From NCBI RefSeq assembly GCF_900143695.1, contig NZ_FRFE01000026.1, forward strand, positions 1-64,000: a stretch of 64,000 nt of DNA. The letters are read 5' to 3'. The notes under the pieces were generated by a model that did not search any database, was not told the origin of the DNA, and was given only the letters and a program-made list of their open reading frames with translations. Position numbers and translations under genes: made by a program. The DNA is from Desulfopila aestuarii DSM 18488. Its GTDB lineage: Bacteria > Desulfobacterota > Desulfobulbia > Desulfobulbales > Desulfocapsaceae. Each line of letters opens with the position of its first letter. The stretch's first letter is position 1. Positions 39,959 through 47,384 of this stretch are shown here, piece by piece.

Positions 39959-41227
39959 ATGAAACTGTATCATAAAATAATGATCGGCTTAGTTCTTGGT
40001 GTTATTGCCGGTCTGATTCTTGGAGAAAAAGCTGAGTATTTAAAGCCTATCGGCGATATCTTCATTCGTTGTCTCCGGTTAATCGTTGTCCCCCTGATTC
40101 TTTCAACACTCATATCTGGTGTTGTTAGTACAGGAAATGTTAAAAATTTAGGGAAAACAGGTGTTACCACTCTGATTTATTTCATGGTGACAACTACCTT
40201 GGCTGTTTGCATTGGCCTACTTGTTGCGAATGTCTTACAACCTGGTATCGGGCTTACCCTTGGTGAGCTTAAAGCTTTCAAAGCTCCTGATCCTGTTGGT
40301 CCAGCCCAGATGATTGTCAGTATGTTTCCAATGAACCCGATGGAAGCTCTTGCTGATGGCAATGTCCTGCAGATCATCATCTTCGCCTTACTTTTTGGAG
40401 CCGGACTTTCCATGACCGGTGAAAAAGGCAAACCTATTGCTAATTTTTTCCAAAGCCTTGCTGAGGTGATGTTCAAAGTCTCTGATATCGTTATTAGCTT
40501 TGCACCTTATGGCGTCTTCGCCCTTATTGCATGGACAACCGGAAAATTTGGACTGGATATATTGCTGCCAATGGGAAAACTCATTGTGGCGGTTCTTGTC
40601 GCCTGTCTCATACATATTTTTGCATCCTATGTCATAATTGTGGCAACAGTCGCGCGTATCTCTCCACTAGCCTTCTTAAAAAAGACGATGGAGCCTGCCT
40701 TGGTAGGTTTGTCCACCTGTAGTGCCGCCGCAGCTTTTCCTTTTTCCATGCGCGCACAAAGGCAGCTTGGTGTTTCATCAAAAGTTTCAGGTTTTACACT
40801 GCCGATGGCACTTACCATCAACATGGATGGGACAGCCTTATATCAGGCTGTTGCAGCCATGTTTGTTGCTAATGCGTATGGAATTGATCTGTCATTTACC
40901 CAGCAGGGGACAATTGTTGCAACGGCAGTTCTCGCCTCAGTCGGAACCGCAAGCATTCCCGGAGGTGGCTTGATAATGTTAACCATGGTTCTTCAGTCGG
41001 TGGGTTTACCTCTTGAAGGGATTGCGATTGTTGCTGGAATTGATCGAATTCTTGACATGTTCCGTACAACAACAAATATCTTCGGTGATAACTCAGCCGG
41101 CGTTGTCGTTGCAGCGTTAGGTGGTGAACTTGATCGTAAAATGGCAGTCACACCTCTCAGTGAGATGGAACATGGGAGTAGCGTTCATCTCGATGGAGAA
41201 GGGCATATTGTTGATGAATTGGGATAG
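39959..41227 (+). CDS. Sodium:dicarboxylate symporter family (DAACS/GltP type)
   Basis: The 422-aa membrane protein has DAACS features: IRCLRLIVVPLILSTLISGVV, a serine-rich hairpin (STCSAAAAFPFSMRA), LPMALTINMDGTALYQAVAAMFVANAYG (the NMDGT sodium/substrate motif), and DRILDMFRTTTNIFGDNSAGVVVA. Carriers of this family take up glutamate, aspartate, C4-dicarboxylates or related acidic substrates. GAGGAG precedes ATG 39959; the open frame from 39914 is not needed. It follows the terminator, so it has its own promoter or is expressed by read-through. Confidence 0.92.
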   Translation: MKLYHKIMIGLVLGVIAGLILGEKAEYLKPIGDIFIRCLRLIVVPLILSTLISGVVSTGNVKNLGKTGVTTLIYFMVTTTLAVCIGLLVANVLQPGIGLTLGELKAFKAPDPVGPAQMIVSMFPMNPMEALADGNVLQIIIFALLFGAGLSMTGEKGKPIANFFQSLAEVMFKVSDIVISFAPYGVFALIAWTTGKFGLDILLPMGKLIVAVLVACLIHIFASYVIIVATVARISPLAFLKKTMEPALVGLSTCSAAAAFPFSMRAQRQLGVSSKVSGFTLPMALTINMDGTALYQAVAAMFVANAYGIDLSFTQQGTIVATAVLASVGTASIPGGGLIMLTMVLQSVGLPLEGIAIVAGIDRILDMFRTTTNIFGDNSAGVVVAALGGELDRKMAVTPLSEMEHGSSVHLDGEGHIVDELG

Positions 41228-41381
41228 ATTTGTTAGCAGGTTGCAGGTTCGTATGAAAGATTCATGGTAGGACAAATGGTCTCCCATACCGTGCAAAATC
41301 TTTAGTATTGGGAGCCTTCTATGGCAGTGATACCTTCCTGCATAAAGGCGCGCTCTGTATGTGGTAGTGTATCAATTACCA

Positions 41382-41393
41382 AATGTATACATT
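41382..41393. promoter_or_regulatory. GntR-type palindrome before the TRAP genes
   Basis: AATGTATACATT is a perfect 12-bp palindrome ending 14 nt before the start codon of the binding-protein gene. It differs from the 37911 palindrome only in the two central base pairs. A repressor bound here would also cover the ribosome-site region. Confidence 0.6.
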
Positions 41394-41407
41394 CTCAGGA
41401 GGAAACA

Positions 41408-42403
41408 ATGAAAAGTATTAAAACTGTTTTATCTGTACTGGTACTTTGCTTGTCCATGAGCATCTCATCAGCCTTTGCGGGTCCAATTGTTATCAAGCTC
41501 GCTCACCCGAATGTACCACAGCACCCGATGGGGCTTGCATTCATTAAATTCAAGGAATTGATCGAAGAGCGTAGCAACGGGGCATTCCGTGTCGATATTT
41601 TCGACAGTTCCAAGTTCGGCAACTTCGATAGCGTGGTCCAGGGGCTGCAACTCAACATGCTCCAAATGGGTTCTGCCTCGACCCCAAACCTTTCCCCATT
41701 TTCCGATGAATTTCTGATCTTTGATTTGCCCTTCCTCTTTCCTGACTATCCTTCCACTGACAAGATAACAGATGGACCCATCGGCATGAATGCCACAAAA
41801 GCACTAGAGAAAAGTGGCATTATCGGCCTTGGCTACATTGAAATCGGTTTTCGTAACCTTTGGAATAACAACCGGGCTGTAGCAACTCTTGAAGATGCAA
41901 AAGGTTTGAAAATTCGCTCCACTCCCTCGAAAGCCCACATCGCCACTCTGAAGAGTCTTGGCATGAATCCTACCCCTGTTGCATGGGGTGAAGTATACAC
42001 TGCCATGCAACAAAAAACCGTTGACGGCATCGATATCGACCTCAACCTTGCCTGGTATAATAACTTCCCAGAAGTCAATAACCACGTCACCATTGTCAAC
42101 AGCCTGTTCAGCCCGCACTTGGTTATGATTTCAAAGAAATTTTTGGACAGCCTTACTCCAGAACAGAAAGATATGGTGCTCACTACCTTTGATGAGATTA
42201 AGCTCTACGAACGCAAGCTCATTCGCGACGGTGAAAAAGAGATCCTCGCGCAGCTGGCGGACAAGGGCGTTACCGTTACCGTTCTGACCCCAGAAGAGCG
42301 TGAGCGTTGGGCTGCCGCCACAGCTGGTGTTTATGCAGAGTTTGAAGATCGCATCGGAAAAGATCTTATCGAACAAGCAAAAGCGACCATCGCCGGTGAA
42401 TAA
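41408..42403 (+). CDS. dctP: TRAP transporter substrate-binding protein (DctP family)
   Basis: The 331-aa periplasmic protein starts with a signal peptide (MKSIKTVLSVLVLCLSMS, cut after AFA). It has the TRAP-binding fold: IVIKLAHPNVPQHPMG, YIEIGFRNLWNNNRAVATLEDAKGLKIRSTPSKAHI with the Arg that binds the substrate carboxylate, PVAWGEVYTAMQQKTVDGID, and FSPHLVMISKKF. It would deliver an organic acid to the DctQM membrane pair. AGGAGG precedes ATG 41408; the open frame from 41321 is upstream of the palindrome and unlikely. The dctP name here denotes family only. Confidence 0.93.
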   Translation: MKSIKTVLSVLVLCLSMSISSAFAGPIVIKLAHPNVPQHPMGLAFIKFKELIEERSNGAFRVDIFDSSKFGNFDSVVQGLQLNMLQMGSASTPNLSPFSDEFLIFDLPFLFPDYPSTDKITDGPIGMNATKALEKSGIIGLGYIEIGFRNLWNNNRAVATLEDAKGLKIRSTPSKAHIATLKSLGMNPTPVAWGEVYTAMQQKTVDGIDIDLNLAWYNNFPEVNNHVTIVNSLFSPHLVMISKKFLDSLTPEQKDMVLTTFDEIKLYERKLIRDGEKEILAQLADKGVTVTVLTPEERERWAAATAGVYAEFEDRIGKDLIEQAKATIAGE

Positions 42404-42415
42404 CCAGCCCTAACC

Positions 42416-42444
42416 ATACCGGGCGGGATTCGACTGCCCGGTAT
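42416..42444. other. Hairpin between TRAP binding-protein and membrane genes
   Basis: ATACCGGGC and GCCCGGTAT form a perfect 9-bp stem with an 11-nt loop. Hairpins in this position often let binding-protein mRNA accumulate above that of the membrane subunits. Confidence 0.65.
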
Positions 42445-42468
42445 AACGAGACAATAGAGAGCATCAAC

Positions 42469-42969
42469 ATGAAAAATACGCCCAAATCGATGATTCCAAG
42501 CGTTGAGATGATTATTGCTTCTGTTTCGCTGGTTATGATGACAGGCATTACTGCGGTTCAGGTCTTTAACAGGTACGTTCTCCAGAGTTCACTTGACTGG
42601 TCGGAAGAGTTGGCCCGCTACCTTTTCATCTGGTCTGTCTATGTTGGCTGCAGTTATGCAACACAAATGGACAGGCATCTGGAGGTGACAATTGTCCGCA
42701 CGATGTTCAAAGGAAAGTTTGCCCGGCCGGTCACTATTGCTGCTTCGATATTTACCTTGCTGTTCTGTGTTTTTGTGACAGTCCTTGGAGTCAAATTTAT
42801 CATCTTCCTCGCCGGGACCGGTCAGAAGACACCTGCTCTTGAGATCAATGCCTACTGGGTTTATCTGTGCATGCCTGTGGGGCTTGGTTTTATGGGCTTA
42901 AGGACACTCGAAAGGTTGTGGTGGTTAATTACAGGGAGAATCAATCCTGCTGAAATAGAGATTAATTAA
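42469..42969 (+). CDS. dctQ: TRAP transporter small membrane subunit (DctQ family)
   Basis: The 166-aa protein has four hydrophobic segments and the DctQ signature VFNRYVLQSSLDWSEELARYLFIWSVYVGCSYATQMDRHLEVT. It forms the membrane complex with the DctM protein encoded 13 bp downstream. ATG 42469 follows a weak GAGAG. Confidence 0.9.
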   Translation: MKNTPKSMIPSVEMIIASVSLVMMTGITAVQVFNRYVLQSSLDWSEELARYLFIWSVYVGCSYATQMDRHLEVTIVRTMFKGKFARPVTIAASIFTLLFCVFVTVLGVKFIIFLAGTGQKTPALEINAYWVYLCMPVGLGFMGLRTLERLWWLITGRINPAEIEIN

Positions 42970-42981
42970 GGAGTCGTTGCA

Positions 42982-44262
42982 ATGGATCTGGCTATTATTT
43001 TAACCTTTGTTTCGCTGGCTACGTTTCTTTTACTGAGTGTTCCCATCGGTGTAGCCATTGGGCTGAGCGTAATTGTCGGCATGGCCTCTAGCGACATGCT
43101 ACCATACGAATTCCTGATACAGAAAATGATCACATCCTTGGATGTTTTCCCTCTGATGGCCGTACCATTTTTTATCATGGCGGGCGAGATTATGCAGAAA
43201 GGCAGCATGGCCCAGAGACTGCTCTCTGTATCACGAGCCTTGGTCGGTCATCTGACTGGTGGAATGGCTCATATTTCTGTTCTAACCAGCCTTTTCTATG
43301 GATCCCTTTCCGGTTCAGCTCCCGCAACCGTTGCAGCAGTTGGTGGAATAATGATCCCGGCAATGGAGAAAGAGAAGTATTCTAAATCGTTTGCTACAGC
43401 GGTGAATACTGCTGCTGGATGTCTCGGGGTTATTATACCGCCAAGCGTACCGCTCATTATTTACGGGACAACGGCTGGAGTATCTGTTGGGGACCTCTTT
43501 ATAGCTGGTGTTATCCCCGGCCTTTTTATCGGATTGTGCTTAATGGTGTGTAGCCACATTTTAGCAAAAAAGTATGGTTTCACCGGAACAGGGAAACGAG
43601 CTCCTATCATGGAAATAGTGTCCACTTTTTTTCTCGCCCTGCCCGCACTTATGGTTCCAATCATCGTCCTCGGCGGTATTTACGGAGGATTGACGACCCC
43701 TACCGAAGCAGGTGTTATTGCCGTTGTCTACTCTCTCGTCGTCGAAGGACTTGTGCTCCGAACCCTGAGTTGGCAAAAGGTAATCGATGTGTTCAAAGGA
43801 ACAGCTCTGACAACCTCATCTATCTTCCTCGTTGTTGCCACAGCCACAGCTCTTGGTCAGATATTGCTTTTCTACAATCTTCCGAGCATGCTCGTAGAGA
43901 TACTGGTGAATATTTCTAATAATAAATACATACTATTGCCGATAATTCTTGTGTTCCTGCTCATCATGGGAACGTTTATGGATGCTTTGGCAAACATTCT
44001 TATCCTGACTCCGCTTCTCCTGCCGGTTGTCAAGGTGCTCGGCGTTGATCCGATCCATTTCGGCATTATCATGATAGTCTGCTCATCAATGGGTTTTCTT
44101 ACGCCTCCGGTGGGTGTGAATCTTTTTGTTGGTTGCAGTATTGCCAATATTTCAATCGAACGACTCAGCGTTGCAGTTTTGCCGTTTTTGTTCACCATGA
44201 TCCTTTCACTGCTGGTGCTCACATTCGTTCCGCAAATAGCACTTTGGTTGCCGGGACTGTAA
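42982..44262 (+). CDS. dctM: TRAP transporter large permease subunit (DctM family)
   Basis: The 426-aa protein is very hydrophobic with about 12 segments. It has the DctM patterns FPLMAVPFFIMAGEIMQKG, YGSLSGSAPATVAAVGGIMIPAMEK, GCLGVIIPPSVPLIIYG, GGIYGGLTTPTEAGVIAVVYSLVVE and LTPPVGVNLFVG. It carries out sodium-driven uptake with the two preceding subunits. AAGGAG precedes ATG 42982. Confidence 0.95.
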   Translation: MDLAIILTFVSLATFLLLSVPIGVAIGLSVIVGMASSDMLPYEFLIQKMITSLDVFPLMAVPFFIMAGEIMQKGSMAQRLLSVSRALVGHLTGGMAHISVLTSLFYGSLSGSAPATVAAVGGIMIPAMEKEKYSKSFATAVNTAAGCLGVIIPPSVPLIIYGTTAGVSVGDLFIAGVIPGLFIGLCLMVCSHILAKKYGFTGTGKRAPIMEIVSTFFLALPALMVPIIVLGGIYGGLTTPTEAGVIAVVYSLVVEGLVLRTLSWQKVIDVFKGTALTTSSIFLVVATATALGQILLFYNLPSMLVEILVNISNNKYILLPIILVFLLIMGTFMDALANILILTPLLLPVVKVLGVDPIHFGIIMIVCSSMGFLTPPVGVNLFVGCSIANISIERLSVAVLPFLFTMILSLLVLTFVPQIALWLPGL

Positions 44263-44322
44263 GAGCAGCTGTCCGTATTCGTGTTTTATGCATTGTGAAG
44301 CCAGCCGAGAGAGGTATGAACA

Positions 44323-45555
44323 ATGAAGGTAACTAAGAGTTCTGCATCACAAGGGATATTAGGTATAACCGGACATGCCGGTGCTGGCCACGTACATAGC
44401 CACTCCGGGTTTGTTCAGGATGACACGGCAGGATTTGCTGTCATTGCCTGCCTGCTCCGCAGGGCGTTACCGGTTTGCACCACGATCTCATCAGTTGAGG
44501 CTGACATAGATTCCGGCACAGTGACCGTAAAAACCCAGGACGGCGGTACTGGGACAGCAAGGGCAAGGAGGGGAATAACACCGTATGAAGCAACTCTCGC
44601 TCGACTTGTTATAGGGCTCGACGCCGTCTACAGCCAGAGCGCTGCCTTTGCCGCTTTCGGACGGATCTATGGCCAGGGATGCTTGGAACTTCCTGTAGCT
44701 CTTCAGACAGCCACTTGTCTCGCTGTAATTGACACCTTTGAAAAACGGTACCGGGAATCTGTTTTCACCTGTCCAGAAGGAATGGCAGGCAAGGTTGGCA
44801 TGTGTATCGGCTCTGTTTTAGAAATAGATGAGATACCTGTATCTGTCATGGCAGTATTAAACGCCAATGAGGGAGGGTTAGGCCCTGATGAGGATCTTGA
44901 AGGCAATATAATGCTCGGCGAGAAAGGCGCGTTGATGAAGAAACTTGGCCTAGACCAAGTTCCAACGATCATTCTCGAAAGTAAAGCGTACGTACCAGCA
45001 GTTTGCAGGGGGCTGGAAGAAAATGCATTGTGGATAAGGATCAACAAGGATGTAGACAACAGGGTTGTTTACGATGCTCTGGTTCGGGGATGTAAGGAAG
45101 CGAATTTCAATTATATCAAAACAGATACAGCGTACAATCGAGGAACCGGTGAAATTGCATCAGCAACCAGAGAACTCGGCAAAAGGATTGCAGGCCTTGG
45201 CAATGCCCTGGTAGGTGCAGAAATGGCCAGGGATAAGGTCCGGATAATAGGTGAACTTGCGCTATTGGTTAGTGAAGATGCCGGTGGAGTTACCTACATG
45301 TCCTCAAAGCTTCATGATCAAGTTGGTGGTGGTGGAATTATGCCTGGGAGCTCTGCTGTCCTCTCAATGGTGATTTCCGAAACAGCGATTCGCATCTGGA
45401 AAATTCCTGCATTCACTGCACAGGATTCTGATATGTATCTCTCGGTTCTGGAAAAAGCTCTACCGATTCTTGCTGAAAATGTTGAGGAGGCATGTGACGA
45501 ATTCAAGGCAAGATGCAGTTTTAAAGAAACAGACTTTACCTTTTTGTTGAAATAA
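44323..45555 (+). CDS. Unrecognised 410-aa protein of the TRAP operon
   Basis: I do not recognise this family. It lies 60 bp after dctM with a GAGAGAGG ribosome site before ATG 44323, so it belongs to the operon. Visible features are a His/Gly-rich N-terminus (GITGHAGAGHVHSHSGFVQDD), a Gly-rich QVGGGGIMPGSSAVLSMVISE segment, and no signal peptide or membrane helix. The histidines (positions ~17, 22, 24 and 26) could bind a metal. Its place beside uptake and PLP-lyase genes suggests an enzyme acting on the imported substrate, such as an isomerase, racemase or lyase, but no known active-site motif supports a choice. Confidence 0.8.
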   Translation: MKVTKSSASQGILGITGHAGAGHVHSHSGFVQDDTAGFAVIACLLRRALPVCTTISSVEADIDSGTVTVKTQDGGTGTARARRGITPYEATLARLVIGLDAVYSQSAAFAAFGRIYGQGCLELPVALQTATCLAVIDTFEKRYRESVFTCPEGMAGKVGMCIGSVLEIDEIPVSVMAVLNANEGGLGPDEDLEGNIMLGEKGALMKKLGLDQVPTIILESKAYVPAVCRGLEENALWIRINKDVDNRVVYDALVRGCKEANFNYIKTDTAYNRGTGEIASATRELGKRIAGLGNALVGAEMARDKVRIIGELALLVSEDAGGVTYMSSKLHDQVGGGGIMPGSSAVLSMVISETAIRIWKIPAFTAQDSDMYLSVLEKALPILAENVEEACDEFKARCSFKETDFTFLLK

Positions 45556-45875
45556 AACGAATGTCCTGATTTAGTAGGAAAATTTCCTCTTTTGTGTTGT
45601 ACAGCGTACCGCTTTCGATTCTGGGTTCGGATGTAAAAAACTACTTTCTGCTCCACACCATTTACAAGTGTTCATTTATTGATTAACGCTGTTTGGTGCG
45701 GTTGTGGTTTAATGTGATTAGAGAAATTTCATCCTCCGGATCCCTTCGCTACCACATTGTGCCGATTTCTCATATCCATATATGAGCAATATAGGCTATT
45801 ACTGCTCCGTAGAATATCCATTGATTATAGTGCAAATTTCCCCCCTAAGTATTTTCCCTGAAAAGGAATATTAAT
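45556..45875. other. Intergenic before the GntR gene
   Basis: About 320 bp with no supported gene. No copy of the AATGTnnACATT palindrome was found here, so autoregulation of the GntR gene is not apparent. Confidence 0.5.
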
Positions 45876-46541
45876 TTGGATTTCAAAAAGCAGACATACA
45901 CAGATCATGTAGTCACCTATATTAAACAGTCTATTCTTGACGGTACCTATAAGCCAGGATCCAAGGTGAAAGAGCTCGTCATTGCAAAAAAACTGTCGAT
46001 AAGCAGAGCACCAATCCGGGAGGCCTTGCAAATTCTCATAAAAGAAGGGTTGGTTGTATGGACTCCTCAAAAAGGGAAATTCATAACAAAGCTTGATCCC
46101 AAACAAATCCGTGATAGTTATTTCACCGGTGGCATATTGGAAGCAGCAGCTGTTTGCTCAGTGATACAGAAATATACGGCAAGAGACATCAAAAGTTTGG
46201 AGGAACTGGCAGAGAAAATGAGGCTGGTTGCAGAGAATGGTGAGCCTATAGAAACGCTTGCTCCCCTGGATGATAAGTTTCACCAAATTCTCTTCTCCCG
46301 GATCGACAACGAGTTGCTCCTTGAATTCTGCAGAAGAGCATGCCAAGGAATTTCTAAATTTCTTCTCTTTAGATACTGGATTCAGCTCTATTCGGTGGAG
46401 GAAGTATACTGGAGACACAAAAATATTGTCGATAGTTTGAGAAAAGGGGATGTCTACGAGTTGGAAGGGTGCATTAGAAATCATTACCTGGATGCGGGTA
46501 AGCGAATGTCGGAAATTTGCCGGCGAGAAACTGAAAAATGA
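45876..46541 (+). CDS. GntR family regulator, FCD subfamily
   Basis: The 221-aa regulator has an N-terminal GntR winged helix (YIKQSILDGTYKPGSKVKELVIAKKLSISRAPIREALQILIKEGLV) and a C-terminal helical FCD ligand domain with conserved acids and His (DDKFHQILFSRIDN, RHKNIVDSLRKGD, NHYLDAGKRM). FCD domains bind small organic acids through a metal. It probably controls the ridA/lyase and TRAP genes through the AATGTnnACATT palindromes. TTG 45876 is used, with AAAGGA about 8 nt upstream; no ATG lies near the conserved start. Confidence 0.9.
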   Translation: MDFKKQTYTDHVVTYIKQSILDGTYKPGSKVKELVIAKKLSISRAPIREALQILIKEGLVVWTPQKGKFITKLDPKQIRDSYFTGGILEAAAVCSVIQKYTARDIKSLEELAEKMRLVAENGEPIETLAPLDDKFHQILFSRIDNELLLEFCRRACQGISKFLLFRYWIQLYSVEEVYWRHKNIVDSLRKGDVYELEGCIRNHYLDAGKRMSEICRRETEK

Positions 46542-46598
46542 TTTTTTAGTTTTGTATTTCTCTCGTCATTTTGATCCATTGAAGGGGGATAAAAAGAG

Positions 46599-46727
46599 GT
46601 GCCTGTTACCCGCACAGTACCACATTTGTTATTAGATTTTGATGAATTACTTAAAAAGGCAAGCGAGTTAGAAGCTCTCGCCACCCTTATAAGAAAAGTG
46701 CTGGATGGAGAAAAACGAGAAGTATAA
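46599..46727 (+). CDS. Possible small protein, 42 aa
   Basis: A GTG-initiated frame reads VTRTVPHLLLDFDELLKKA and ends with DGEKREV. AGGGGG lies about 10 nt upstream. The residues look like an amphipathic helix. It sits between the GntR gene and the insertion element and may be a truncated gene. Evidence is weak. Confidence 0.3.
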   Translation: MPVTRTVPHLLLDFDELLKKASELEALATLIRKVLDGEKREV

Positions 46728-46796
46728 CATCAGCATCACCAGCAATTTCTACAACTATTGGAATAGTGTATTTTTTTATTGTTCCTGCAAAAGGTT

Positions 46797-47355
46797 AAAA
46801 CCCCCGCCTTTCAGGCGGGTAACATTCTGCTAGTCGTTGGCTTATAATCAATAAGCATGAACTATCGCCAAGGAAGTCATACAAAATACAAGATTGAATA
46901 CCACTTTGTTTGGGTGACGAAATACCGATACCATGTTTTGGAAGGCGATTTGGCCTTGCGTGTCCGAGAGCTTGTACGGCAAACCTGTGAATGTTTTGAG
47001 ATCCAGATTTTGCGTGGTGTTGTGAGCAAAGATCATGTGCACATATTGGTCTCATCGCCTCCAGACATTTCTCCATCCGACATAATGCGGAGGATTAAAG
47101 GTCGTGTGTCCCAGAAGGTATTCGAAGAGTTCCCCCATTTGAAGAAACGTTACTGGGGGCGTCATTTTTGGGCGCGAGGCTACTTCTGTGTGACATCTGG
47201 GGAGCTCACCAAAGAGATGATTCAAGAGTATTTGTCTCATCACTTTGAAAAGGACCCCAATGACCAGTTTGATATCGAGTAGACCGGCTTTGCCGGTGTT
47301 GCTGGACTTTCAGTCCGCGCCGTTAAACCCACCGACTTAAAGTCGGTGGTTGTTT
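46797..47355 (+). mobile_element. IS200/IS605-type insertion sequence
   Basis: The element has a single Y1 transposase gene. Subterminal hairpins lie on both sides: CCCGCC-tttca-GGCGGG at about 46803-46819 on the left and CCACCGAC-ttaaa-GTCGGTGG at about 47330-47350 on the right. These elements lack inverted terminal repeats and target duplications, so the exact ends are estimated. No TnpB or IscB gene is present, so it is the minimal IS200 form. A group II intron follows within about 30 bp. Confidence 0.82.
46857..47282 (+). CDS. tnpA: IS200/IS605 family transposase, TnpA (Y1 HUH)
   Basis: The 141-aa transposase has the HUH motif in VSKDHVHILVSSPP (HVH) and the catalytic Tyr in TKEMIQEYLSHH, plus YHFVWVTKYRYHVL and GRHFWARGYFCVTSG. 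Length and motifs are complete, so it is probably active. It moves single-stranded DNA by cutting at the hairpin-marked ends. Confidence 0.93.
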   Translation: MNYRQGSHTKYKIEYHFVWVTKYRYHVLEGDLALRVRELVRQTCECFEIQILRGVVSKDHVHILVSSPPDISPSDIMRRIKGRVSQKVFEEFPHLKKRYWGRHFWARGYFCVTSGELTKEMIQEYLSHHFEKDPNDQFDIE

Positions 47356-47384
47356 GTTTGCCCGGCATGGCGGGCAAACCCAGC

